Below are positions 1 to 12,660 of a DNA stretch of 64,000 nt, one piece after another. The notes under the pieces are model-generated. The model was not told where the DNA came from and searched no databases. It saw nothing but the letters and a program-made list of their open reading frames with translations. This stretch comes from Apodemus sylvaticus. Taxonomy: Eukaryota > Chordata > Mammalia > Rodentia > Muridae. The stretch's first letter is position 1. Each line of letters opens with the position of its first letter. The position numbers and the translations under genes are program-made. Where the stretch lies: assembly GCF_947179515.1 (NCBI RefSeq), contig NC_067476.1:55568074-55632073 (forward strand), given 5' to 3'.

Positions 1-1135
1 CAAGTAGAGCTGAGACCATGTAGCACTGATAGGTGATTTTTCATATTCTGTAAGACTTTGATGCCAAGAGTGTAACTGAATCTTTATACCGAATGTCCAT
101 TGCAAGTTGAGCAGAAGATGGACCATGTCACCAACTGGTATTTTGAGTGGTTTTTATATTAGAAATAGGACGGGGCCCAGGTGCTCTGCTGTAAAGCAAT
201 GTCCTTAAAAGATTAGGTACTGTTCTTACTCTGACCATTGATTTAAAGGAGAGTTTCCAGGTATAGTTCAGATTTGTGGGTAACATAAACATGATTACAT
301 AAAATTAAATTTCCCTGAATCATCTGGCCACCTCTAAGAGTTAGAGTACTCTTAACTCTGCATCTGTGTTTAACCCAGTCCATTCTGTTTGGTAAACACC
401 AATGCTCTCAAACATTCTGCCTTCTAGAAATCAATGTAAATATGATTCTACCAACATCTACCAGGATAATAAGATCTGAAAGGTTATAATGGTCCAGACA
501 TGCTATGAACAATAGCTATAAATGTGACTCAGTGATTGATTCAACCAATCACAATGAGATTCCTGGGGAAAATGAGCTCTTTAATTTCCTTGTGTACTCC
601 GTTCTGTTCTAAAGCATCTTTGTTCAGGATTGGCTCAGACCCACTGTGTGATACTATATGCATTATCGGAGCCTGCAAAAACAAGAACTCAATTTCATTG
701 CTACTTCCACTTCATCCCAATTCTCAACCACAGAAATGTCCTCAGTCTTTAATCTGCATGTGTCACCTTTGAATATATATCTAGTACTTCCCTAGACCTG
801 GGGACACAACACCCTACAAATTAAGTGTCCTAATACAACAGAATCTAAAAGTTTAAAATATGCAAGGTGCTGGCATAGTTAGTTCCCTCTGAGGCCTCTG
901 AGAACAACAGGCTGTATGCTTCTCCCTTAGCTTCTGCTAGCTCTAATGTTGCTTCTGCTAGCTTTAATGTTGCCCCTCTCATCAAACCACACATTACTCT
1001 AAAGGTAGAAGAATATAATGGATGTCAATATAGGTATTATCCAGCTTCAGAAATAAAACATACCAATAAACTTACACCCCCATAAGCTTCACCCTAATCT
1101 CATATTCATTTCTTTGTTATGAACAAAGCAAAGTA
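1..1135. other. Single-copy noncoding sequence
   Basis: This is AT-rich sequence without a recognisable repeat or exon. The longest open frame (536-772) has no domain, no supporting splice or promoter context and a composition typical of chance frames. The only structured element I see is a 21-bp tandem duplication at 930-971, listed separately. Confidence 0.6.
930..971. repeat. 21-bp tandem duplication
   Basis: A 21-bp unit (930-950) beginning gcttctgctagct is followed directly by a second copy (951-971). The copies differ at one position (c to t). A near-perfect two-copy tandem in otherwise unique sequence suggests a recent slippage or duplication event. Confidence 0.85.
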
Positions 1136-1465
1136 GGCCCCTGTTTCATGGAGCCAACATTTAATGGGGGGAATGATAGATAATGGCTAATGGAAACTGA
1201 GAAAAGAAATATCAGATCAGGAAGGTATATGCAGTGGGTTAAAATATGTTATGGCAGACAGAAACAGAATGGCTGTTGGGATGCAAAGATCATGGAGGGC
1301 TTCTGTAAAGTGATGGCATTTACCCTGAGATGCCAGGGAAAAGAGGAAATTAGGTCTGTGAAGATGTGTTTTAGAATAAGACATGGTCCAAAGGTCCCCA
1401 GGCAAGGCAAGCTATAAAATCTAGGTGGCCAGAGCTTTGTAAGGGAGGCCAGAGTTGGTGATAGA
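1136..1465 (-). mobile_element. L2 LINE remnant, antisense
   Basis: The stretch resembles the antisense of an L2 3' region: a segment like 'catggagc..acatt' near 1150, then a 'gatggcatttaccctgaga' block near 1312, then 'gtccaaaggtccccaggcaagg' features near 1387. The order and spacing match the family as I remember it. It is heavily diverged, as expected for an element that predates the mammalian radiation. No coding capacity remains. Boundaries are approximate. Confidence 0.45.
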
Positions 1466-1888
1466 AATGGGTTTTCAGAACCAGGGGGATGTCATTAGGC
1501 TTGGTTCTTAGAATGTGAGACAGGACTGCACGCTCACCAGGAAGTCAAATGACCTCACATACGTCAAAAGCTGCTATGTAGAGAATGAAGCAGGGATGGC
1601 AAGAAAGAGGATGTGATGGAGACCAGACGCAGTAAGTGGAGACGGGCACAGAGCTGAGGTGTTCTCTAGAGGGTCTGCAGCGCTAACTCAGGCGTTGGGT
1701 GTGGCAAAGGAGGGACGGAGAAGATGGAACTGCTGTACGGGGCTGAACAGCTAGATCAGTCTTATTTTAGAAAGGTGGAAAGGATTTACCGAAAATCAAA
1801 TATAAGGAGGCGTATGAATCACAAGTTCATTTTTGATGAGGTTTAAAGATACTTATCAAGTGAGGATTTTTAAAGATATTTTAAAATG

Positions 1889-1946
1889 CATATATATACA
1901 TATATGTATACATATACACGTATACACACACACATACACATATACG
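1889..1946. repeat. TA/CA-rich simple repeat
   Basis: Alternating TA, CA and TACA dinucleotides run for nearly 60 bases. This is an interrupted alternating purine-pyrimidine microsatellite. Confidence 0.85.
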
Positions 1947-2276
1947 TGAACCTGCTTGCATCCTTTGTAGAACAGTATGGAATCTTAACTGCTGAGCTAT
2001 CTTTAAATGGCACCCTCAAGTGAAGATTTTAAAATACACTTGTTTATAAATCTTTGTTAAAAAAAAACAAAAACCCAGCCCCATCCCTCACTGAAATAGT
2101 CAGCTCTTCACTAACCAAGTTCTTTTCTCTAGTTGGCACATTTTTGGTGAGCCCCTTGCCCTTTGCATCCTGATTATTAATCATTCTATTCCTCTCAATG
2201 TAATTGTAGCATTGGCTATGTGGGTGAACCAAAAGGTCTACCTCAGGCATCGCTCCTCAGATGTTGTTTACCATGT

Positions 2277-2388
2277 TTTAAGGCAGGATTTCTCCCTTGG
2301 CGAGGCTGGCTGGACAGTGAGACTAGGGATGCCCCCAGCTCTGCCTTCCTAGAGATGGAGTTACAAACATACATCACCATGCCAGGCT
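2277..2388 (-). mobile_element. Diverged B1 SINE, antisense
   Basis: Reading the plus strand, the order is an aggcaggatttctc box, then gaggctggctgg, then ctctgccttcc, then acatcaccatgccaggc. This is the antisense order of a B1 (7SL-derived) SINE. The element is well diverged and its A-tail end is reduced to a short T-rich stretch. An open frame of 144 codons starting at 2220 runs through it and is not a gene. Confidence 0.7.
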
Positions 2389-5300
2389 TCTCATTTCTTC
2401 TTTTAAACATGCACAGCACATTGACTGAGCCATGTCTCCCCCAACCCCCAACACATAATTTATTCGAGATTCTTTTATTCATCTATAAAATAAGAATAAC
2501 TAAAGTCACCTTATGGAATTCTATTCGGTTTCCGAATGAGATGATCTACGTAAACCACCTATCCCATTGCTTGACACATGGAATATTGTTTGACTTCCCC
2601 ACCCGGGGACTAAATTACAACAAAACCCACCAAGGACCAAATTTCAAGAACTGACTTATGATCTGAGAAAGCCTCTTTAAAAATATCTCGGGCTTCATTG
2701 CTTAAATTAATTCCAAACTTTTTAAAGCTATTAAGAAGCAATGGATGATTTGACTCAGCTCTGTAACATGAAGCTGTGTAATTAAACATATATATCCTGA
2801 AATTAATTTTACATTCACTTTTATAACACAGTTCACTTATATAGAATAACACATGGCTCTTGATTAAACAGCAGACTGCCATTCAATCAAACAGCTCAAG
2901 AAAGACCATAAAACGTGAAAATGCAGCATCAGCATCAAAATACGGTTGTGGGATTTTAATATTCATTTCCTTACTCTTACCTGGGTAATATAAAAATGGA
3001 TGAGAAAATATTAAGAAAATGTGAGTGTTAAGTATATCACATTTCTGCTTAAATGTTATGGGGTCATCTAGATTTATTGTAAATAAGACAAGAGAAATTT
3101 AGAGATTTGTCTTTCAAAGTAAAATCGTTAGGGCTGAGATAATTTTGGTTTAAAATTTTCATTTATGAAAATAAAAAAACCCTTTTACAGGCATTTGAGT
3201 TTATTGTTTTCCATATTTCTTCTTTTATCTTTAAAATAAAATCTACTGAACTTTATGATAGAAACATTTTCTGAATCTCTACTACAAAAAACCCACACTC
3301 ACAGTTAGGGGAGTGGGGAAAAGAATGTCTCAAGATGCCAATGATAACCAAGTTCAAAGCTCCAATTTAAACTTGAAAAGTTCTAGTGGGTAGGCTTCAG
3401 ATAGCGTAATTATTACTAAGTCATGTCAGTAATAATGGCCCTTACCCTATGAACAGTGCTTTGAATCATAACCCTAATAGCTTACACCCTTACTTGGTGT
3501 CATGTCACTAATACTACTATTAAAGGAAGGCCATTGGACTGTTTATTAAGCAGTCCTTTTAATGATCTGCATCATCCTCCACTAAGTGTATCCCTCTCCT
3601 TACCATCTCTGAAGTCACATTCATCTCTATAATGTATGGAAATAGAAGGGCCAGGTGAAGGGCTATGTGTGACCCAGTTTCCTGTTTTGAATCAAGGTGT
3701 CACTCTCAAGGCTGCTATGGGTGTTGTCTATTGACAGGTCAGACCTGAGATTCTCCTGGGGATTTGCCTTTGACTAAAAGGAAGCTGCTGTGCCTGGGGT
3801 TGCATGACCTTTTCAGGAGAAGTCCACAATGGAAGCCTGGACAATAAAAACAATTTCCAAGCTCAACTCTCTTGCTCAAATGACCCAACTCAGAGGCATC
3901 TCTGAAGAGATATGCCAGCTCAAACCATACCCATAGGATTGTATGAGACTTCTGTTGTGATCCCATCATGACTTGACCTCCTTTCTCAGTGCCTGGCAGC
4001 AGTTGCTTTACACCTGTGAACCCTCTGTATGCCAGTCTGTCTCTGTCTCTTCGCTGGGAATGCAACATAGGACTTGCCTATAATTCCTAAGGCTTCTATT
4101 CTTACATCCCCTCTCTAGTAAGCCATGTAGAAGGGGGAACACACAAAGGTGAAGATACTGTTAACGTTACCAGGCAGAATCTCACAAAGATTGCCTTCAT
4201 TCTTACTGGAACTGAGAGACAAATCAGATTCACATAGTGAATTGACACAGAAAGGCTGTCTGAACCTACTCTCAAAATCTTAGGGTCAAATGTGGAACTG
4301 TTATCCAGTTGCTACCAGTGGTCTCTGTGGAGTGTGACTATAGTGAACCTTGGGCTCAACCCAAAATTAAAGATGTGTGACTTAACTCCTGGGCTCCAGA
4401 AGTCAAGGGGAGCCGTGGAAGGCTAGCACTGAATCGGTTGTGGTCAAAGCAGACTCGGAGTAGCTGTGGTGAAGCAGAGGCCTTCAGTTTAGAATGGAGC
4501 AAAGACACTACATCATGGGTGGCCTCTTGCATTCCAGTGCTTGTCATTTAGGCTGGGCCCAACCATTAATCACATACAAACAAGCACAGTGTTGAAACAG
4601 ACTCTGTCTGCTGTGGGATTAGGTGACTGAATAACTGAATCTTGGATTTGCAAACATGACCATGAAACCAACAGAGGCGACAGAGCTGGAAGAGTGAACT
4701 GGCTTTGAAGGAGGCATGTTATTCCCTTGTAACAACTCTATGAAAGTGGAGTGAGCCAAAGCAGAGGACCAAGGTGGTCAATAAAGACTTCCGTCGTCGT
4801 CGGGCAGAGAGCGCTTCTTTAACATCAGAGCCTGCTGCCCCCCAGTACAACAATCATTCTTACACATTGTGATGACCTCTAGGAACTTCTCTAAGTAAGG
4901 CCAGCTAACTATCGTCACACAAATACAAATGATTAATTGACTTAAATGACAAACTACACCAGGAGAGAAAAAAAGTCTTTCAATGTCATTGGGAAAAAGC
5001 GGCTCTCCCCTTGCTGTTGCGGTTCGGATAAGGAGTGTTTCCCTCTACAAAGGTTCCTTTTGACAGGTCGATGCCCTGCAGGTGATACAATTTTAGAAGG
5101 GTGTGGCCTAGCTGGAAGCCTCGGGAGGGGCTGTGTCTCAGTTCAGAAGGTCCTGCTGTGCCTTGCTTTTTTTGGAGTGAGAGGAACAGCATCCTCCACA
5201 CATCCTTTCCTCACGATTCTCGGCCTTACTCTGAACCATGAGTCAGTAGCGATGAGAGCTGTGGGCTGAAGTCTCAGGGGCCATGAGCCAAAATACAAGC

Positions 5301-5714
5301 TTCCTCCTGAAGGTTGAACTTTTTTTTGCCACATTTTGTCACAATGATAAGAAAAGCAGCCAACCCATCTGATAAACTGGCAGGCCTCGTCTCACCAGCA
5401 TTTTAAAAGTACTTATGCTATGAAATAATTTCATTCAACCAGTAAACTGATTTCATTTCATGGGTAAACTCTGCTGAGAACTCGTTTGACTAGGCAAGAC
5501 GCCGGGCTCCTCAAAATGCAAACTATCATTTGACAATTCAAACAGTCCATAACTCTCTTTGTTAGCATTGTTCTTACTAAAATTTAAACAAAGCCATAAA
5601 ATTCACCAGGTTTCCCTCTTTCCTTGGCCATTAGGAAACTCAGAGTCAAATGTAATATTTAATTGGAGTGATAGTTCTCAGAGTAGAAAATCTCTCGGTG
5701 TAGATTTTCTTAAT
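2389..5714. other. Single-copy noncoding sequence
   Basis: About 3.3 kb without a repeat I can name with confidence. Open frames at 2610-2882, 3739-4068 and 4946-5269 overlap frames on the other strand, lack domains, and are not flanked by convincing splice signals that would join them. A CpG-bearing patch (cgtcgtcgtcgg) sits at 4791-4803, but no CpG island surrounds it. Confidence 0.55.
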
Positions 5715-6093
5715 TGTCTTAGTCAGGTTTTCTATTCCTGGACAAACATCATGGGCAAGTTTGGGAGGAAAGGGTTTATTCAGCTTACACTTTCCATGTT
5801 GTTGTTCATCACCAAAGGAAGTTAGGGCTGGAACTCAAGCAGGTCAGGAAGCAGAAGCTGATGCAGAGGCCATGGAAGGATGTTTCTTACTGGCTTGCTC
5901 AGCCTGCTCTCTTATAGAACCGAAGACTACCAGTCCAGGGATGGCACCACCCACAAGGGACCCTCACCCTTTGATCAATAACTGAGAAAATGCCTTACAG
6001 CTCATGGAGGCGGAGGCATTTCTTCACCTAAAGCTCCTTTCTCTGTGGTAACTCCAGCTTGTGTCAAGTCGACACATGAAACCAGCCAGTACA
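5715..6093 (-). mobile_element. Rodent MaLR-type solo LTR, antisense
   Basis: The block starts tgtcttagtcagg and ends near accagccagtaca, so on the minus strand it ends in ...gactaagaca, the terminal pattern of ERVL-MaLR LTRs. A minus-strand AATAAA-type signal lies near its 3' end (plus-strand gggtttattcagc near 5771). It has no internal retroviral genes, so it is a solo LTR or fragment. The family (MT or ORR1 group) is from memory. Confidence 0.65.
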
Positions 6094-6195
6094 CTAATGA
6101 AACCATTCTTGTTTTCACACTTCACCTTTGTCTTATTTTCCAACATGCATTAAATACATACAATTTCAGTAATGTATTTAAGAGTTTATGTTCAA

Positions 6196-6345
6196 GCCAG
6201 GTGCGGTGGCTCATGCTTTTAATTCCATTACAGAGGAGACTGAGGCAGGATGAAGGCTGTGAGCTGGAGGCCAGCCTGGGCTACAGAATGTGTTTCAAGA
6301 CAGCCTGGGCTATAAAATGTGAGACTGTCTCAAAAAGCCAAAAAT
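6196..6345 (+). mobile_element. Old B1 SINE
   Basis: It opens with gccaggtgcggtggctcatgc, the 7SL-like start containing the Pol III A box, and ends with gactgtctcaaaaagcc. The body contains 'cagcctgggcta' twice (near 6272 and 6302), the internal duplication that marks B1. Divergence is high, which points to an early rodent subfamily. An open frame at 6045-6395 crosses it and is not coding. Confidence 0.85.
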
Positions 6346-8952
6346 CAGAAAGGGTAGGAGAAAAGATAAAGTTTATCTTTGATAAAAGCCAATGAATATT
6401 CTGAATAAACTACTTTTATCCGGTTGGTCTAGTAATTTAAGTCCGATGTGGAGTGGGACAAAAATAGTTTTACTTGTTTGTAAGTGGTTGATAACTGAGA
6501 AATAAGGAATTTAAGTTTAATCCTTCTCCGAATATCACAAGTTGGCTGAGGAGTGTGTGAAGTCGGAGTAGATGGTCTGCCTCAGAGGGGCAAAGCATCT
6601 TTCCAATGTCGAGTCTGTTTTCCAAAAGTGAACAGATACATACGGAGCAGTTCTGTCAGAAAAGCTATGTCCCAGGTCTTCTTTGACCTGCATTCTTCAA
6701 CACATTTTAGGTATTAAAGGATTCATTTACCAACACCTATATTAAAGGCTTCTGTTGCATCTTTGAAATGATTTGCTGCAATGCATGTTCTTTTGCTGTG
6801 AGCTCAGCTTCCTAATCTGCCATGGGAAAAGTTCACATGAACTTAAATAATACATTAGCCTTAAAAGCCCTCAGCCTACTTGTCAGTCAATGTTCCTCAT
6901 GCCTTTAGCATATTCAGATAAGACAAAATTAATATTTTTTAAAAACTGGTATTTGAGATCGTTCCATATATAAATACCTGTATCAGTTTTAAAATCTCCA
7001 TCTCCATTCTTTCTATGTTGCAATCTAGGACAATAGAATACACAGTGAGACATAGTGTGGGGTTTGATGTAAAAAGCAAAATCCTAAACCTGGTGACTTG
7101 GTTTCTTTTTGATCGTTCCATTGTGAGTTAGCTAAGTCTTCAGGGTAGCTGCCCCATCATTTGATGCCAGCATCCAAGCTCATTATCTCTCTTAGTGTCA
7201 TCATTTTAGTACACACTCTTCTTTGTATTGTAGCAGGAGAAACAAGGGTTAGTATTGCATATTTATTTGAGTGACTCTGATTGTGGTCATTTCAACAACT
7301 TTGGAACCCCTGAATACTCAGTGAATAGTAAATGCCTCTGTCTCAGGAAATGTTCAGTGTGCAGAGGATGTGCAAATGTCATGTACCTCATTTGGTGTAA
7401 ATATAAGTAGAACCAATGACACCAATCTTAATTTTTTTGATTAGTGGTACTGTAACATCCTTACTAAAAGCAATGCATAGCTTTGCTTATGAAAATAACT
7501 CTCTCTAAAATCGTTTGTAGATGACTTATGCAGAACCAAGTTTTTTAAAGACATTGTTGTGTTATTTAGATGACAAGAGCCATTGACCTAGTCCATATAG
7601 GCAGGAAGCAGAGTTTCACCTAAATGAAATCATGTACAGTGTGCCAGGCACCAGGATTCTTTCAGTCTTCTGAGGAATTTGCAAATCTCTGCCCTCCAAA
7701 AGGAAACCAGGAATGAGAGGCATTGTTCACAAAGACAATAGAATGCTTTTCTCAAACATGAATAAGACTATTAAGTGAACCTCTTCTTTGTGTTGGAAAA
7801 AGGATGCCAATAGCCTGGCCAGGAGCCAGGGAGCAAGGATCCTAGGCAAAGAGTTATTAAGGGCATCAACATTGTAGAATAAGAACTTGAGAGGGAGAGG
7901 GGACTTTGCTCAGCACTTCGCTTCTTGCAAAAGACTAAGGATCTTTTGGGAAGACCAAGTAATTAGTTTATCTTTGGGTCAGTTTCTGGGAAACAAACAA
8001 CAGATCCTGTTTATTAGATAGATGTGAGACTAAATAAAGTAAAAAGATTCCGGTAGAAGACTACATTTTGGAAGGGACTCAAATCTTTAACTATAATTGT
8101 TATTTTGCTACATCTGAAAGTTGGGGTGAGGGAGATGTTGGGGTGGACACTGCAGGATTTTCTTCTAAAGTCAATGCAGAAGTCATTGTGGGGTCTGTTT
8201 CATGATGACAGAGAAATGGATTTTCATTTTCGAAACCACTGGGAAGCTATTGCAACAATGCAGCCTAGAGATGCTGACTTTAGGGACTTTGACCATGGAG
8301 AAGATAGGGATCAAATACTTGGCAATGGAATCCAAAGACGTTGAGCTTTTGCTAGTGGGAGTGCGAGAGTCCTAAGTGAGTTGGGATGATTTCCAGGTTT
8401 CATGCTTGGGAAACGGCATGATGATGAGTCCACACTCACTGGGAAAAAATAGCAGCAGTCCCACAATAGGGAACTAATGGGACAGTTCTGTGAAGGGTGA
8501 ATGTGAGCCTTCTTCAGCATAGAACAGATATTCAATAATTGTTCTTTGATTACATGCCTTTTCACTTCTTAAAGAAGAGAAATGGCTACTTTTAAATATC
8601 TGAGACATCTACATTGGGTGAGATATTTTAAATAATATTATGAATCTGTTAGAAATTAAAATAATAAAGGATCAATCCCCATTTAAACTGGTCTCCTATA
8701 TTGATATTTGGAGGCAGTCATGATCATTAACATCACATTGTCCTGTGGGATAAGCTACATCTCCTAGTTTTGATGACTTGGACCATAGTTAAGATTTCCC
8801 ATAATCTGGGTTTGTGCCTATTCATCATTCATAAGTTATATTAGCATCTATAGCACCCACTGAACAGAGCTCTTGACCCAGCTAGCCTCTCACTTGCTAC
8901 ACACACAAAAATTTGTAGCCCTGAGGGTGCTTAACTGGCTTGCCAAAGCAGT
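6346..8952. other. Single-copy noncoding sequence
   Basis: AT-rich sequence in which I recognise no repeat family and no coding exon. The open frames at 8105-8344 and 8311-8565 overlap on opposite strands and carry no motif. Confidence 0.55.
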
Positions 8953-9440
8953 GTTGGGGTGTGGGGAGCAAGACAAGTGCTGAGCCAATGTGTGTTGTGT
9001 GGGCACAGCCATGTCAAGGAATCCAGTACCTCAGACCCATAGGAGTGACGACACCTTTCCCAGGTGAGGCTCAGAGGGATAGATGGCAAAGCCTTCCTCT
9101 GGTCGGGGTGCAGGTGTTAATAGTGTGTGCTGAAAATGCCCGTAGTAGCTTTCTTCTCATGTTTCCAGCCAGAAGAGCAGACACTGTTCCTCGTGGGATT
9201 AGCCAAGTCTGCCCCCTTGTTCAGTTGTGTGTCCTAACCTCAGTCTTCTTGTTCAATGTGTGCAATAACCACACCTCCTTGTTTAACCATATATAATAAA
9301 CACACTGAGTTTCTGAGGTACTGCTGCTTCTTCATCAGAGAGCCTAGATTTCCTGATCCCTGCTTCTCTGTGTCTGTGTGTCTGCCCTCTCTTCGTTCCC
9401 TTGATGCTCCAGTTAGGTCAATCTCTGGAGCTGTATAAGA
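8953..9440 (+). mobile_element. Possible diverged ERV LTR
   Basis: The block begins tgttggggtgtggggagcaa, has an AATAAA signal at about 9295, and then a pyrimidine-rich stretch with tgcttctctgtgtctgtgtg and aggtcaatctctgg, an arrangement typical of the R-U5 part of some rodent ERV LTRs. There is no clear terminal CA or target-site duplication. It could instead be unique sequence with chance resemblance. Confidence 0.3.
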
Positions 9441-9572
9441 GTGAGTCAATAAGACACTGCCTGTGGCATGCATAGGTAATCCCTTTGTGTGATTAGAGTG
9501 TATTCCTACTAAAGTCTTGCTCATGGGTTACATTAGGGTGATCAACTGTGTTCTTATTGTTCAATGTGACAT

Positions 9573-10073
9573 TATATCAGTGTTCTCTAAGGAGAACCAA
9601 CAGAATACACACACATATACCACAAAAGAAGATTTATTGGACTGGCTTATGTAATAGGGGTTTCATAATTCAACAGCAAGCAACCATGTTGTATAGAAAC
9701 GCTTGCTCCACGCAGGAAACTGGGTGCCTCAGCAGTCCCAGCCCAGCATGAAGGCCTGGATGTTTCATGAGGGTCATTTGTAATAATTTCCTGTTGCAGT
9801 GCCAAAGAAGCTGGAATCTGATGTCATTCGGTCGGTCACATGATAATGGAAGCAAACTGGTGGTAGATGTAATCTCCCGGAAGGAAAGTTTGCAGGTGTG
9901 GACACACTGCCTTCCACCACTGTCCTCTCTCACACAGACTGCCAGCCCATTGAAAGGTGTCACCCACATTCAGAACTGGGTGCCTTCTCTTCCCTCAACC
10001 CTCATAGGTACATTTTGCCAGTCTTAGTAAGACATCTTTCAATCCAGTCAAGTTGACAACCAAGGACCATCAT
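9573..10073 (-). mobile_element. MaLR/ERVL-like LTR, antisense
   Basis: It starts with a 'gttctctaaggagaacc' block at about 9581, followed by 'gatttattggactggctta' at about 9630 (minus-strand AATAAA), and ends with 'gtcaagttgacaaccaaggacc' at about 10048. This order matches a large class of mammalian ERVL-related LTRs read antisense. No gag, pol or env sequence is present. The exact subfamily is not assigned. Confidence 0.6.
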
Positions 10074-10200
10074 AGATGCCAGATTCACTGTTTGATGCAT
10101 TAGAAATATTCAGTCAATGTTTTGTTTTTAAAACAAAGCAAGACCCGAGGCTTCCAAGTATATTAGTTGAAGATCATTTTTAATAAGGAGTCTTCTGAAT

Positions 10201-10275
10201 CTGAAGATGTACCTCAGTGGTTGAATACTTGCCTAGTATTTGTGAGGAACCTCCATGGAAACAATATAGTAAACA
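10201..10275 (+). mobile_element. ID/B4-type tRNA-derived SINE fragment
   Basis: The segment has 'cctcagtggttgaatacttgc' spacing like the Pol III A box of tRNA-Ala-derived ID elements, then 'gcctagtatttgtgagg'. The B box half is degraded. It is short and diverged, so the assignment is tentative. Confidence 0.45.
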
Positions 10276-10280
10276 CCATT

Positions 10281-12289
10281 TTTAATTATCCTCTATACCT
10301 TCATCTCACAGTTATTATTTTTTAACAGCCTTCATGCTGATGCTATATTCTCCTTCTCTGGTGATAAATACAAACATACTGTTGAGCACTATTTTTTTTA
10401 CTGCCTAGAAATATCTAAATTAATCATGTACCTATAGCCAAGAATTCAATATACATGTATTGAGGCAAACGGTTCAGCCTTGTTTGCGACACATCTGCCC
10501 AAAAGTGATGTGTTAATGGTGCTTCTTACAGATGAGGAAGACTTAGCAGGGAGGAGAATAACACGTATTTAATTAGAAACATTCAAATTCATTCTTAATT
10601 TAATTCAGCAGTCCAGCAGCTATGATGAGATCTGCATCATGATGTATTTTCAATACTATCTATTTTCATAAATGTAAACTTTCTCAAATATTGTTCTGAT
10701 GGAGGCTGACATTTTAAAATATGTCCTATTGTCCTTTTCTGTGCAGTAGACCAAGCATGGAGTGTTCACTCCTATATCACTGTCACTGTGCTATCAGGCC
10801 AGATGGCTACTTCATCATAGAATCAAGAATTAGGAATAATTTATGCTCTTCCTTGCTCTAGAATGTGAAAATAGGAAGCATTTGCTGCATGCATACCAGG
10901 AAGATCCGCTCAAAGCAGCAGACAAGCCTCTGCAGAGGGCATCTGCACCGTGGCTTTTTGTCTGCAGGAACTGAGGTTTGTTCCATGGAGCACTGAACTC
11001 CAGGGCCTCCGACAAATTCTGTAGGCACACAAGTGGATGCTTCACCTACAACCCAATGAAGCCGAGGGCACCTCTCCCCTCAGGAAAGCAAGTTGCACTG
11101 AAGCAGTTCTAAAATGGGAAAGATCATATCTAACCTTCCATTGTTTCAAATTCAAGGATTCCTCCCTCCATAGGGGGGAAAATGCTGGCTTAATGTTCAG
11201 AGCAGTTGCTTTTGTGTCTGTGAACATTAACTGTTAGAAACGGAAGAGCTATTTATCCTCAGCTTGCTGAGGAGAACAGTGGAATTTTCTCTTTATTGGT
11301 CTATAAATAAGCAGTGTCTGAACACACCCTTTATTGGGAGAAGAGCCACGACGACTCATTACACACACCAACTGGCTCGTCGTCCGCATCCCTTTATTTG
11401 ACATTGCTGCAAGCATGCAGATGAAGGCATAGACAAAGGAATACCTCTCAAACTCTCACAAGTATAGAGCCAGAGGATCAACCAGTATGCACTAGGTAAA
11501 AGAAAACTGTTTCAAAGAACGAGCATCTCTCCTGAGAGAAGCTAAGAGAAGTGCCATTTAACACAGCCTCGGAAGGGACAAGCCCAGTGGCTGCTGGTGT
11601 CTAGGTCATAAAATCATTTATGATCAGCAAAGTTCCGTGGGCCATTTGGGCTTTGTCTACATAATAACAAACCAACTGGTTAAGACGGTGAAACACAAAC
11701 AAGATCCTGTTCCAAAATCTCGGTTCAGATGCTGCAAGCCAACAATCTGTTTGCATCAGCTTTTATATGTCAATTATGTGTGGCTCTGAACACACAGAAA
11801 AGCCTTTGAAAATGCTTTAATCATACGGCCTGTGTAGTCCATTCTTGCTATTTGAGTCGATTTAACTTGCTCTCAAGTATTAGCTTTTCCAGGGTAGAGA
11901 CCTCACAAAATAGACAGTCATGGCAGGCAATTTCGTGGTATAGCAAAATGAAAAGGATATCAGTGTGAGTGGGAGACAGAAAACTCAGCAAATTGGAAAC
12001 AAGAGGCAGCTGGCAGTACCTGTGCTCCTCTTTGAGGAAGGAATTCTCTCCGCTTGCTCTCCGTATGTGACGTGAGTCTCCTACTCATTAATGATGAGAC
12101 CTCTTCCATCAATATCTTGGACTATTACCAGAGTCTCAGAGAAATTTTATTGGCTGCTGCAGTTCATTGAGAATTAATTGATATGACACACTTACTCTAC
12201 ATGAACTTGGAAAAAAGTCTATCAAGTGAGTGATTTAATTCATTTTATGTTAATTATAAATTATGCCAGGAAACCCCATTATGGATGGA
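10281..12289. other. Single-copy noncoding sequence
   Basis: No repeat recognised. Base composition is mixed, with islands that look constrained (for example 11320-11480, with CpG-containing ctcgtcgtccgcatccc). No open frame with a motif is present. Confidence 0.5.
11320..11480. promoter_or_regulatory. Candidate conserved noncoding element
   Basis: The stretch lacks repeats and contains retained CpGs in a CpG-poor region (acgacgactc near 11348, cgtcgtccgc near 11377). CpGs persist poorly in neutral mammalian DNA unless selected or unmethylated. This is an inference from composition only; cross-species alignment would decide. Confidence 0.25.
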
Positions 12290-12660
12290 CTTGTTTCCAG
12301 CTCTCAGATTGCATGTGTGAGCAGTTTGTACTTCCGACGCGCTGCGCTGGTGACTCTGACTTTGACCGACCAGCCAACACCTTAGGAGAGGCATTCATCT
12401 GGCACGCTAGTCCCGCTCTAGCAATGTGGCATTTAACAAATTAAGCCAGGGGGAGGCAGCAAAATGGCCCACTTATCTTTATTTGTAATTTAACCAACAT
12501 TATGAGAGACAATCTCCACATTGGGCTATTTAAATTTTTTTTTGCCTGAGCTCTGTATATATTTAAATAATCCTCTAAGTGTTTTTGTGAAATTGAAGGG
12601 GAAGTGGGTGGGGGTGGGGCTGTTGCCAAGTCAAATGGAAAATAGAAGATTATTTTCCGA
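12290..12660. promoter_or_regulatory. Candidate conserved noncoding element
   Basis: A CpG-bearing patch (ttccgacgcgctgcgc near 12332) is followed by a long AT-rich stretch with homeobox-type TAATTT, TTTAAAT and ATTTAAATA words and a purine-rich ccagggggaggcag at about 12446. No repeat is recognised. The mix of retained CpGs and dense AT-rich motif words is typical of developmental enhancers, but no function is shown by sequence alone. Confidence 0.3.

Noticed and set aside
12332..12370. CpG-island promoter
   Set aside because: Only a few CpGs cluster here; the surrounding hundreds of bases are AT-rich, so it does not reach island size.
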